DNA of 12,964 bases from an uncultured Rickettsiales bacterium (GCA_948744995.1 CAPZCD010000032.1:1-12964); one strand, 5' to 3'; shown: positions 5,764-12,730, numbered from the stretch's first letter. Program-made: numbers and translations. The notes: generated by a model not told the origin, from the letters alone.

Positions 5764-6660
5764 ATGAAAATTAAGACATTATTGGGGTTATTTTTACTAA
5801 TATTTTCTGTTTCCTGTAGTACAAAAATTAATGCTCTAAGAGAAAAAGAAGGTCTTCTGGAAAGTGAAAATAACCTTGGTAATGTTTTGGGTTTGAAGTA
5901 TTTAAGGTATGCAGATATTTTGGAAAAAAATGGTGATACAAAAAGTGCAAAACATTTTAGTGATTTGGCTGTAGATGCTGCTTTTTACAATAGGTATGGG
6001 GAAGAATTTAAGGAAAAATTTTCCGAAAATAACTCAGTCGAACAAATAGCAGATATGTATTTTTTATTTAACTGCTGGTATTATTTTGAAACTAATAATA
6101 AAAATTTGGGTGAAGCTACCATATGCAAAAATTCATTTTTGGAGTTGTATAAACAGTTGGAAAGAAGCAACAAAATTGCCGTTAATCCTGAAGATAAAGT
6201 AGTGAATAATGCTGATTTTGAGAATTTAGAGGGGCTTTCTAAAAAGGAGGAAGTTATATACAGGGATCTTCTAAAAAAACAGAATATAGATATATTTTTT
6301 GATTATGATAGCTTTAAGCTAAATGATGAAGCTAACGAAAGAATTAAAGTTCTTTTGAAATATATCAATAATCTTAAGACAAGTTATAAAATCTCTGTTA
6401 TAGGCCATGCAGATAGGATAGGTAAAACAATTTATAATAATAGTATAGCTGCTAAAAGGGCAAACATTGTTTTTAATGCGTTGATAAAAAATGGGGTTCC
6501 GCAAGCGTCTATTAGTGTAAAAAGTCTTAGTTCAAAGTCTCCAAAGGTTATAACTAAGCAAAATGATAAGAACCAGCTAAATAGGCGAGTTGAAATTATT
6601 ATAGATACTGATTATAAACAAAACGATGTAGTTCCACAACCGCTAAGGTTTATAAAATAG
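5764..6660 (+). CDS. OmpA-domain lipoprotein (Pal-like peptidoglycan anchor)
   Basis: ATG 5764 is preferred because it puts the basic residues directly before the hydrophobic segment; an in-frame TTG at 5752 would add four residues. The 298-residue product has a signal peptide ending in FSVSC, so Cys18 is a probable lipidation site, though Ser at -3 is weaker than the usual Leu/Val. Residues 25-135 form a helical domain like that of a known alphaproteobacterial group of OmpA lipoproteins (the LRYADILEKNGDTKSAKHF region at 46-65). The C-terminal OmpA/MotB domain spans about 172-281: FFDYDSFKLN, GHADRIG with Asp217, and NRRVEI with Arg275, the two residues that normally hold diaminopimelate of peptidoglycan. 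Their conservation suggests the organism has, or recently had, a peptidoglycan layer. There is no Tol gene beside it, so I do not call it Pal. Confidence 0.9.
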   Translation: MKIKTLLGLFLLIFSVSCSTKINALREKEGLLESENNLGNVLGLKYLRYADILEKNGDTKSAKHFSDLAVDAAFYNRYGEEFKEKFSENNSVEQIADMYFLFNCWYYFETNNKNLGEATICKNSFLELYKQLERSNKIAVNPEDKVVNNADFENLEGLSKKEEVIYRDLLKKQNIDIFFDYDSFKLNDEANERIKVLLKYINNLKTSYKISVIGHADRIGKTIYNNSIAAKRANIVFNALIKNGVPQASISVKSLSSKSPKVITKQNDKNQLNRRVEIIIDTDYKQNDVVPQPLRFIK

Positions 6661-6724
6661 GATAGAGTAGTAAATCTTTTTCTAAAAAATAAATGAGAAT
6701 TTTTATATAGGAAAAACAAACATA

Positions 6725-7090
6725 TCAACCAAAACCAAAACTTTCCTTTTTATTGGTACTACCGGTACCACTACTACTATTATTATTCTTTTTATCAAAA
6801 ACACTATTAATATAATCTAACTCATTATTATCACTATTCGAAGAAACTTGCTTTTTATTTATTTCTTCTTCTTTTTCTAAAGAATGTTCTTTTTTTAAAC
6901 CAACACTGTTTTTACTACTATTTTTAATATTTTTATTGTTATATGATTTATTTGACTTTATTTTTTCTTTTTTTGCGGCAGATACTGGTTTATTTTTTGA
7001 TACTACACCTCCTTTTTTTGCAAAACTTGGAGGTATTTTCTTTATTTCCTCTTTTTTGAACCATTTAAATGGATTAAAAAATAATTTCAC
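6725..7090 (-). CDS. small Lys/Asn/Ser-rich hypothetical protein
   Basis: This ORF has a GTG start at 7090-7088 and no upstream ATG in frame. The 121-residue product is very basic and low in complexity, with an aromatic-basic N-terminus (MKLFFNPFKWFKKEE), a long Lys/Asn/Ser middle and a C-terminus ending GTGSTNKKESFGFG. The N-terminus could form an amphipathic helix that touches a membrane. I recognise no domain. In DNA this A/T-rich an ORF of this length can arise by chance, but the non-random end blocks and a plausible promoter support it. It is convergent with the OmpA gene, 64 nt apart, and lies 221 nt after the prepilin peptidase gene on the same strand. Confidence 0.5.
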   Translation of the reverse strand: MKLFFNPFKWFKKEEIKKIPPSFAKKGGVVSKNKPVSAAKKEKIKSNKSYNNKNIKNSSKNSVGLKKEHSLEKEEEINKKQVSSNSDNNELDYINSVFDKKNNNSSSGTGSTNKKESFGFG

Positions 7091-7113
7091 CAGTTTAGTT
7101 TTTTATTTTTTAT

Positions 7114-7142
7114 AATGTAAAAATTATATTTTTATAAGGCAA
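7114..7142 (-). promoter_or_regulatory. possible promoter of the Lys/Asn/Ser-rich gene
   Basis: On the minus strand TTGCCT (7137-7142) and TACATT (7114-7119) are 17 bp apart, upstream of the GTG at 7090. The -10 is imperfect and the region is A/T-rich, so this is tentative. Confidence 0.3.
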
Positions 7143-7190
7143 TAATAATCTAGTTTTAATTTAAACACAAATCATATTTATATAAATTTA

Positions 7191-7349
7191 TTGATAGTGA
7201 TTATAAATTTATTTTTAGCCCAACCTAGAGGATGCAAGGTAACAATAGTAAATGAATATAAAATCACAAAACAAAAAATTCCAACAGTAGAGACCTATAA
7301 ATATGTATCTTCTATACAGCAAGACAAATTAGCAAAGAAACTACTATAG
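7191..7349 (+). CDS. possible 52-codon ORF antisense to the 3' end of the prepilin peptidase gene
   Basis: Opening from TTG 7191 (or GTG 7197) to TAG 7347-7349, this frame has a hydrophobic start (LIVIINLFLA) then a polar part containing GCKVTIVNEYKI and ending QQDKLAKKLL. The frame is open from 7149. Its residue composition looks more protein-like than the flanking DNA. It overlaps the last 38 nt of the minus-strand gene. There is no ATG, no clear ribosome-binding site and no recognised family. It may be chance, a remnant, or a small membrane or exported peptide. Confidence 0.25.
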   Translation: MIVIINLFLAQPRGCKVTIVNEYKITKQKIPTVETYKYVSSIQQDKLAKKLL

Positions 7350-8061
7350 CAGGTGCGAAAGGGAATTTATCCGTATTACTTTCCTTATTTTCCTTATTAA
7401 ACTTTTTAAGCAAATAAAAGGTCGCTATACCATTTAACCCGCTAATAATCAGGAAATTCGATAAATTTTCTAATCTTAACATTAAACCACATATTAAAAA
7501 TAATATTTTATCGGCATCACCTATAATTTCCTCATTTCTAAATTTTTTTAGCATAACCACACATAAATTTATAATCACATAATATAAGATAGCACAAAGT
7601 ATCGAAAATAGTGGATCTATTGGGTTGAATAATATAAACAATATTGCGCAAAAACCCAAATATACTTGTAGATATAAAGGTACAGCCATATACTTTATAT
7701 CTACATAAGATATAGCTAAAGCGGATGTTATTATCAATATAGCAAATATATATTTTAAAGAAAAGCCATAGATAAAATATGATATACCAAACAAATTGGC
7801 AGATAATACCTCTAGCAACAACTGTTCCAGAGATAACTTTTTACTGCAGTAGGGACATAGGCTCTTTTGAATAATAAAGGATATTATTGGTATATTTTCA
7901 GTTTTTTTAAATTTCATCTGACAGTGTGGACATCTTGACATTTTTGCGAATAAATCTTTAAAGTCCGGTATTCTGTCTTCTTCTTTTAAAAATGATATTA
8001 TAGCACCAACGTAAGCTCCAAAACAAATAAAAATCAAAGAAAAAATAAATTTTATTAACAT
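7312..8061 (-). CDS. prepilin peptidase (A24 family, PilD/GspO-like)
   Basis: This inner-membrane aspartic protease trims and usually methylates the N-terminus of type IV pilin-like subunits. The ATG at 8061 (249 residues) is chosen because GGGGG at 8067-8071 sits 5 nt before it; a TTG at 8073 would overlap rlmB. Features in order are a first membrane helix, the zinc-binding pairs CPHC and CPYC flanking ENIPIISF, a glutamate in LLLEVL, and about six more helices. The first catalytic Asp is in YVDIKYMAVP and the second in IGDADKI. The second motif usually reads GxGDxK; here the first Gly is Ile and the spacing before Lys is one residue longer. No pilin gene is nearby, so the substrate (competence, pilus or secretion pseudopilins) is unknown. 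It follows rlmB with a 2-nt gap and probably depends on coupled translation. Confidence 0.88.
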   Translation of the reverse strand: MLIKFIFSLIFICFGAYVGAIISFLKEEDRIPDFKDLFAKMSRCPHCQMKFKKTENIPIISFIIQKSLCPYCSKKLSLEQLLLEVLSANLFGISYFIYGFSLKYIFAILIITSALAISYVDIKYMAVPLYLQVYLGFCAILFILFNPIDPLFSILCAILYYVIINLCVVMLKKFRNEEIIGDADKILFLICGLMLRLENLSNFLIISGLNGIATFYLLKKFNKENKESNTDKFPFAPAIVVSLLICLAV

Positions 8062-8063
8062 AA

Positions 8064-8816
8064 TTACCCCCAAAGTTTATAAATTGCTATAGCCGTAGCT
8101 ACCGATACATTAAGACTTTCAACTTCATTAGCCATAGTTATTTTGTATAAAATATCACAATTCTTCTTCACTAGTGGTCTTATTCCACAACCTTCACTAC
8201 CTATTACCATAGCTACATTAGTGCTATCATCTAGCATTTTTATATCATTTGTAGCTTCTCCGGCTAGCCCTATCACAAAATAACCGATCTTTTTTAAAGA
8301 TTCTATAGTATTATTCAAATTTTGAACTTCAATTATGTTTATGAACTCCGATAGGCCAGCTGAGGTTTTAGAAATAATAGCCGCATCATTTGGACTGTTG
8401 TATTTTGTTTTAATTATGTATTTTACGTCAAAAGCTAGACACGTTCTGATTATAGCTCCTATATTATGAGGGTCGGTCAGTTGATCTAGTATAACTATTC
8501 TTGGCAAATTGCTTTTGTTACTACATTTTTTATTTATGAAATCCTGAAAATCCAGATATTTTCGCTTTTTTATGTAACCTATGTAACCTTGATGATTAAT
8601 ATCGGGAAATATTTTATTTAATTCAAAATTATTTTTAATATTTATTAGATTTTTCTTCAGATCAATGTTATTCTTAGCTATAAAATCTTCTAATTCATTT
8701 ATATTTGAGGTATATATTTTCTCAAAATCTAAACTTCTATTTTTTAACGCAAGAAAAAATGGATGTTTTCCGTAGATTATCGAGCTAAAACTATTCTTAT
8801 TTTTCTGAGTTTTCAT
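8064..8816 (-). CDS. rlmB: 23S rRNA 2'-O-methyltransferase, RlmB/TrmH (SPOUT) family
   Basis: Members methylate ribose 2'-O using SAM through a knotted SPOUT fold; RlmB acts on Gm2251 in the 23S peptidyl-transferase loop. Residues 1-85 form the small RNA-binding domain typical of RlmB, with YGKHP near the start and the conserved HQG (75-77). The catalytic domain shows motif 1 LDQLTDPHNIGAIIRTC (110-126, with Asn118 and Arg124), motif 2 GSEGCGIRPLV (206-216, Glu208) and motif 3 VESLNVSVATAIAIY (232-246). Length (250) and the N-terminal domain favour RlmB over TrmH or TrmL, though a different target base is possible. It lies 3 nt after the parvulin gene and 2 nt before the prepilin peptidase gene. 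Confidence 0.9.
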   Translation of the reverse strand: MKTQKNKNSFSSIIYGKHPFFLALKNRSLDFEKIYTSNINELEDFIAKNNIDLKKNLINIKNNFELNKIFPDINHQGYIGYIKKRKYLDFQDFINKKCSNKSNLPRIVILDQLTDPHNIGAIIRTCLAFDVKYIIKTKYNSPNDAAIISKTSAGLSEFINIIEVQNLNNTIESLKKIGYFVIGLAGEATNDIKMLDDSTNVAMVIGSEGCGIRPLVKKNCDILYKITMANEVESLNVSVATAIAIYKLWG

Positions 8817-8819
8817 GGT

Positions 8820-9851
8820 CTAAATATCTTCCTTATTTTCTTGTAATTTTTTTATGCTATTTGTATTAGTACTATTTTTTTCTTTATTTTCAATATTTTC
8901 TTCTATACTGTCATCCATATGATTCTCATTTTCCGGCTCTTCTTCTGTAGTACTACTACTTTCTGCATCATCCTCTCTAATTTTTATAAATAACTCTATT
9001 TTTGGATTTTTTGTAATTTTTTCCATGAATTCATGAAACCTTTCGGTTATAATTTTTTCTAAAATTTCTTCTCTCGCCCCTTCATAAGGTCTAATTACTA
9101 TCTTTCTAGAGTCTTCTACCCTGATTATATGCCAACCTTCTGATGTTTGCACCGGTCTTGACATTTCACCAACTTTTAGCATAAAAGCAATTTCAGCAAA
9201 TTCTTGAATAGCTATTTCTTCTTTTAGAACATATCCTATACATCCACCATTTTTAGCACTTTCTGTATCTAAAGATTTTTTTTCCGCTAAATCTTCAAAA
9301 CTATTTCTTTTGGCAAGTATTAAGCTTCTAATTCTATTAGCTTCATCTTCTGTTTCCACAACAATATGACTTATTTTCCTCTCCTCTTTACCGTTTAAGT
9401 TATCCACCAGATCGTCATACCTTTTTCTAATTTCTTCCTCTGTTATATTGTTGAATATTTTTTCCTGCAGATACTTCTCCCTTATTAGTCTCTCATAGTA
9501 TTCTCTTGCAAGAAATTTAAGGTCATTATCTCTATTCAACTTAATCTTTTTTGCCAGTTTGTTTATTTTAGTATCTAGATAGGCCTCAAGCAGTGTAGCT
9601 TTTATTTCTTCATCTGTCAGGTTATCTATTCTCAGATCATCCAGGTCATAGTAGCTCATAATAGCAGATAATCTGGTTTCAATATCTTTTTCGTAAATTT
9701 TAGTACCATTTACCTTTGCTATCAACCTGCCTCTATCGATAAAGTGGTATTTCTTATAATGCAGATAACATGCAAAAGATATAATAGCTACTAAAGCTGC
9801 AGATACTACTATAACAATTCTTTTTATAAGTTTTTTCTCGTCTTTTCTCAT
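8820..9851 (-). CDS. membrane-anchored parvulin-type peptidyl-prolyl isomerase (SurA/PrsA-like)
   Basis: The 343-residue protein has a basic N-terminus, one membrane anchor (about 11-29) and a SurA_N-like helical chaperone region (43-155) that begins IAKVNGTKIYEKDIETR. The parvulin (PpiC) domain spans about 157-247, with ISHIVVETEDEA, FEDLAEKKSLD, NGGCIGYV, FAEIAFMLKVGEMSRPVQTS and GWHIIRVED all matching the family. A helical segment and a 50-residue acidic Ser/Thr/Asn-rich tail follow (294-343). It should assist folding of exported or outer-membrane proteins in the periplasm. The hydrophobic segment has no good cleavage site, so I expect it to stay anchored. The tail is not part of the usual family plan. 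It is 21 nt after engB. Confidence 0.92.
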   Translation of the reverse strand: MRKDEKKLIKRIVIVVSAALVAIISFACYLHYKKYHFIDRGRLIAKVNGTKIYEKDIETRLSAIMSYYDLDDLRIDNLTDEEIKATLLEAYLDTKINKLAKKIKLNRDNDLKFLAREYYERLIREKYLQEKIFNNITEEEIRKRYDDLVDNLNGKEERKISHIVVETEDEANRIRSLILAKRNSFEDLAEKKSLDTESAKNGGCIGYVLKEEIAIQEFAEIAFMLKVGEMSRPVQTSEGWHIIRVEDSRKIVIRPYEGAREEILEKIITERFHEFMEKITKNPKIELFIKIREDDAESSSTTEEEPENENHMDDSIEENIENKEKNSTNTNSIKKLQENKEDI

Positions 9852-9872
9852 ATTTATCTCTGTCTTTTCTGT

Positions 9873-10493
9873 TTATTTTGTTACCTGTTTTATTAAATCA
9901 TAAATTATTTCTCTAATTTTGGTTATACCATATCCTTTGTTGCTACTAACAGCCAAAATTTCGTTTTTTATGAAATTATATTTCATGACTTCAAGTTTAA
10001 CCATTTCAAGAGTTTTTTCAATATCAGTTTTGTTGGTTGCATCAATTTTCGTAAGAATTATTTGGCAGGGAATATCGAAACTTTTAAGGATTTGAATAAA
10101 ATCATAATCAATAGCCGTAATTCCCCTTCTAGCGTCTAGTAACAAAAAAAGAATTTTTAGTTTTTTGTCAAATGATAAATATTCCATAATTAGATTATGC
10201 CATCTCTTTCTTTCTGCTTCGCTAGTGTTAGCAAATCCATAACCGGGCATATCCACCAAAACTAGATTTTTATCAATTTCAAAAAAATTTATTTCTCTGG
10301 TCCTTCCGGGCATTTTGGATGTTTTGGAGATTTTACTGTTAGTTAGAGCGTTTATAAGGCTTGATTTTCCAACATTTGATCTGCCTATGAAAGCTACATT
10401 ATTGTTAGATTTTATGTAAAATTGATTTCTATTGGTAGCTCCTAAAATAAATTTAGGTTTATTTTTTAAAAAATAATTATCTATTTTATTCAT
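9873..10493 (-). CDS. engB: ribosome biogenesis GTP-binding protein EngB (YihA/YsxC)
   Basis: EngB is an essential TRAFAC GTPase needed for late assembly of the large ribosomal subunit. All G-motifs are present in the 206-residue protein: G1 GRSNVGKS (37-44), G2 Thr65 in PGRTREINF, G3 DMPGYG (81-86), G4 TKID (148-151) and G5 SS (183-184). The PGYGFA sequence and the basic RKRW stretch after it are characteristic of EngB and separate it from Era and Der. The start at 10493 gives the normal family length. It sits 20 nt after mnhG, so it is probably read from the mnh promoter. Confidence 0.97.
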   Translation of the reverse strand: MNKIDNYFLKNKPKFILGATNRNQFYIKSNNNVAFIGRSNVGKSSLINALTNSKISKTSKMPGRTREINFFEIDKNLVLVDMPGYGFANTSEAERKRWHNLIMEYLSFDKKLKILFLLLDARRGITAIDYDFIQILKSFDIPCQIILTKIDATNKTDIEKTLEMVKLEVMKYNFIKNEILAVSSNKGYGITKIREIIYDLIKQVTK

Positions 10494-10513
10494 ACAAACC
10501 TATACTTCCTACA

Positions 10514-11302
10514 CTAATCAACGCTTAACATTTCTTCCGTCAGCCCATATTTATCAAGAACCTCTTTTATTATTTTTTCGGTTTCCAAAATTTTATCTGA
10601 TTTTCTTGTAGCATAGGCACTCTTTCGCGCATCTTCTATCTTTTTCTTCAGAGCTCTTTTTTGTTTTCTTATTTCTTCTTCGGTATCATCTATAGCTTTA
10701 TTGACATCCTCTCTATCAGGCTCTTCAACAGGATCTTCCATTTTATCCATACAATCTGAAAAAAATGTAGAAAAATCAATTCGTCTTTTATTTGTTTCAT
10801 CTTCATTATCGGGTTTGAAGATTTCATCGTTATCGGTGTTATTGCTACTATTATCAACTTGCTCATCGTTAGTGGTTTCATTAGTTTGTGTAGTGCTGGT
10901 TTCAGTTGTTTTATCAATTTTAATAGATTTAGTTGTATTTTTAGCATTTTTACTATTTTTGAGAAATTCCTTAAAATATTTATTTCTGGTTTCGATCATT
11001 TTCTCCCGTTTTTTTGCATATTCTTCAGTATCACCAACATTGGATTTTTTAAACAAAATATGCAGTAATGTTAACAAACACAAACTGTTAATAACAATTA
11101 TGACTATAGTTTCCAACAGAAACTGGTAGCTGAAGCTGCTAAAACAAATAGCTAGTAGTACAAAGTTTATGCCATATATATTCAATATTTTTATTGCATG
11201 CAGCGAAATTCCGATGTCGTTAGAATATTTTGATAAGAGGATAAGACCACATAGAAAAAAAATGAGAGATATAACGAAGAAAAAACAGCTTGTTACAATC
11301 AT
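10514..11302 (-). CDS. mnhG: Mrp/Mnh cation-proton antiporter subunit G with a long hydrophilic C-terminal extension
   Basis: Residues 1-86 contain three membrane helices (about 3-24, 43-57, 62-84) and the segment YSNDIGISLHAIKILNIYG (26-44), which corresponds to the DFYxRLHAATKAxxLG block of MnhG. Position right after the E and F subunits supports this. MnhG is normally only about 100-125 residues; here about 175 further residues follow. The extension has a charged helix (91-118), a Thr/Asn/Asp-rich disordered part (122-172) and a Glu/Lys/Arg-rich coiled-coil-like helix (196-250). No domain is recognised in it. The Mrp complex exchanges Na+ or K+ for protons. The ATG overlaps the mnhF stop by 4 nt (ATGA). 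The subunit call is by pattern and context and is less certain than for the enzymes. Confidence 0.7.
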   Translation of the reverse strand: MIVTSCFFFVISLIFFLCGLILLSKYSNDIGISLHAIKILNIYGINFVLLAICFSSFSYQFLLETIVIIVINSLCLLTLLHILFKKSNVGDTEEYAKKREKMIETRNKYFKEFLKNSKNAKNTTKSIKIDKTTETSTTQTNETTNDEQVDNSSNNTDNDEIFKPDNEDETNKRRIDFSTFFSDCMDKMEDPVEEPDREDVNKAIDDTEEEIRKQKRALKKKIEDARKSAYATRKSDKILETEKIIKEVLDKYGLTEEMLSVD

Positions 11303-11556
11303 TGGATCATATTCTCCTCAATTTTTTCAAACATCAAAAATATTAAAAAGTTAAATAGTATCATTATCAGAACAAAAACGGTGATATTATTCCATTTTAA
11401 AAAATACACGGCATAGAATAAAATTTTGGTAATTATCATATTTATGATGGTGTATAGATATGCTTTTGCATTTCCAACATACCTATTTTTTAGTAGTATC
11501 AGAAAAAGCATTATTATGAAAAGAGAATAAAGAGATACAAATATTTTTACTAACAT
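11299..11556 (-). CDS. mnhF: Mrp/Mnh cation-proton antiporter subunit F
   Basis: This 85-residue hydrophobic protein has three predicted membrane helices (about 5-22, 34-52, 57-76), the length and layout of MnhF. The LLKNRYVGNAKAYLYTIINM segment occupies the place of the family's LxRGPxxADRVxALDxxG block, and the closing FLMFEKIEE resembles the usual basic or acidic end. The acidic residues normally present in that block are missing here (Lys, Tyr and Asn instead), which is unusual. It shares one base with the mnhE stop (TAATG) and four with the mnhG start. Sequence similarity alone is weak; the E-F-G order is the stronger argument. Confidence 0.7.
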   Translation of the reverse strand: MLVKIFVSLYSLFIIMLFLILLKNRYVGNAKAYLYTIINMIITKILFYAVYFLKWNNITVFVLIMILFNFLIFLMFEKIEENMIQ

Positions 11557-12050
11557 TAAAATAATTCCTCGTCATACATTTTAGAGCGTAAATTCGTAAA
11601 ATCATCAGCAATAACATTTCTCATATATTTATTTGAATTTATGGAGTGAATTTTAATATTTTTATTATCAACTAGAGATACGATCGTATCGGGACTGATG
11701 TTTATACAATTACAAACTATAGCATTCTCATTCCAAAAATTACTATCTATTCCCATACTATCTACCACAACCGACGATTTAACATTCGTTACCATTAGTT
11801 TAACAGTATAGTATATATTTTTAAAAAAATTTATAAAAAAATTACCTATAATTTTTTTATACATAAAAGACTGAAGGAGCATGGTCTCATTATAGTGATA
11901 CAATAAACACGCTCTGAGGAGAATAGATATAACCAGAATTGATATAGAAAAAGCTATCCAAATACTAGACATAGTTAGCGCACCATCTAAAAATAGTATT
12001 ACAAAACTCAGAAGAAAAGTTTCAATAAAAATGGATATAAGAACTAGCAT
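11556..12050 (-). CDS. mnhE: Mrp/Mnh cation-proton antiporter subunit E
   Basis: The 164-residue protein matches MnhE in plan: two N-terminal hydrophobic segments (3-20, 29-50), a helix IGNFFINFFKNIYYTVKLMVTNV (68-90) corresponding to the family's xxxFLxxxLWExxxANxxVA stretch, then a cytoplasmic domain with CINISPDTIVSLVD (115-128) equal to the conserved ITLTPGTLxVDV motif and IKIHSIN equal to LYVHWLD. MnhE is required for stable, active Mrp complex in characterised systems. It heads the minus-strand gene block and has its own promoter. Subunits A, B, C and D are not present here and must be elsewhere if the antiporter works. Confidence 0.8.
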   Translation of the reverse strand: MLVLISIFIETFLLSFVILFLDGALTMSSIWIAFSISILVISILLRACLLYHYNETMLLQSFMYKKIIGNFFINFFKNIYYTVKLMVTNVKSSVVVDSMGIDSNFWNENAIVCNCINISPDTIVSLVDNKNIKIHSINSNKYMRNVIADDFTNLRSKMYDEELF

Positions 12051-12089
12051 TTGTATTTAATTTTAAAAAATCCAGTCTATTATTTAGAA

Positions 12090-12117
12090 ATAATAATATT
12101 TAAAAAATTTATTACAA
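12090..12117 (-). promoter_or_regulatory. promoter of the mnhE-F-G-engB gene block
   Basis: On the minus strand TTGTAA (12112-12117) and TATTAT (12090-12095) are 16 bp apart, giving a leader of about 33 nt. The -10 lies in the right half of an inverted repeat, TATTATTT (12078-12085) with AAATAATA (12088-12095), which could be an operator or simply reflect base composition. Confidence 0.45.
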
Positions 12118-12123
12118 TATAAT
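12118..12123 (+). promoter_or_regulatory. perfect -10 element in front of nusB
   Basis: TATAAT lies only 4 bp before ATG 12128, with no good -35 at 16-18 bp. If used, transcription would begin near 12130, just past that ATG, which favours ATG 12161 as the working start. If instead TACAAT (12113-12118) is the -10, the message would be nearly leaderless at 12128. Confidence 0.4.
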
Positions 12124-12127
12124 ATAA

Positions 12128-12724
12128 ATGGAAAATTCGGATAGTTGCGGTAATTTTAAAATGCTTTCTAAAAGGAGTTTAGCCAGACTTATGGCTTGTC
12201 AAGCTTTGTGTATGTATTATGATAAAAGTAATGAAAATAAGGATATAAACTCTATTTTAGCTGCAATAGTTGAATATTATGTTAAGGATAACTTCCTAGA
12301 CAAGTCTGAAAAAAATAGATATATTCATCTAAAAGATGACGATTTTGTTATTAATTTAGTTAAGGGAGTTATTGATAATTATCAGGAATTTGATTCAACT
12401 ATAGAGAAGTTTTTACAAAAACAGGATACGGTACAAACTCTTGATGATGTTATACTACAATCGTTTAGGTTAGCTAATTTTGAATTAAAAAATCACCTAG
12501 ACATTGATAAAAATGTAATAGTGAATGAATATGTTGATATAATTGCAGAGTTTTATGATGGCGTCTATGTAACATTTGCTAATGGTGTTCTGGATAGTAT
12601 GGCGAGCTATATTAGAGATAATAAACTTAAGAAAATTGATAATTTAAAAGGTAAAGAACCGGTTGCTGCAAAATTGTTGGTTAGAAAACCGAAGTTGAGA
12701 AAAGTTATATCGTTGAAGAAGTGA
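12128..12724 (+). CDS. nusB: transcription antitermination factor NusB
   Basis: NusB binds boxA RNA with S10 (NusE) to keep RNA polymerase processive on rRNA operons. The conserved all-helical domain begins at LSKRSLARLMACQALCMYYD (13-32) and continues through FVINLVKGVIDNYQEFD (73-89), LDDVILQSFRLANFEL (104-119) and VNEYVDIIAEFYDGVYVTFANGVLD (131-155), all in family order. The product is 198 residues from ATG 12128, or 187 from ATG 12161. The shorter form starts exactly at the conserved domain and fits the position of the TATAAT. A basic tail of about 30 residues (169-198, rich in Lys/Arg) extends past the usual end and may add RNA contacts. The gene diverges from mnhE across 77 bp. Confidence 0.93.
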   Translation: MENSDSCGNFKMLSKRSLARLMACQALCMYYDKSNENKDINSILAAIVEYYVKDNFLDKSEKNRYIHLKDDDFVINLVKGVIDNYQEFDSTIEKFLQKQDTVQTLDDVILQSFRLANFELKNHLDIDKNVIVNEYVDIIAEFYDGVYVTFANGVLDSMASYIRDNKLKKIDNLKGKEPVAAKLLVRKPKLRKVISLKK

Positions 12725-12730
12725 TTTGAG

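Noticed and set aside
6677..6716. Possible bidirectional terminator TTTTTC/GAAAAA between the OmpA gene and the convergent small gene
   Set aside because: The stem is only 6 bp of A/T pairs with a loop of nearly 30 nt, too weak to call.
10701..11129. Plus-strand Ser/Leu/Val-rich open frame across the mnhG tail
   Set aside because: It is the mirror of the Thr/Asn/Asp-rich extension. The minus frame continues directly from a three-helix MnhG domain and has operon overlaps; the plus frame has no promoter or start context.
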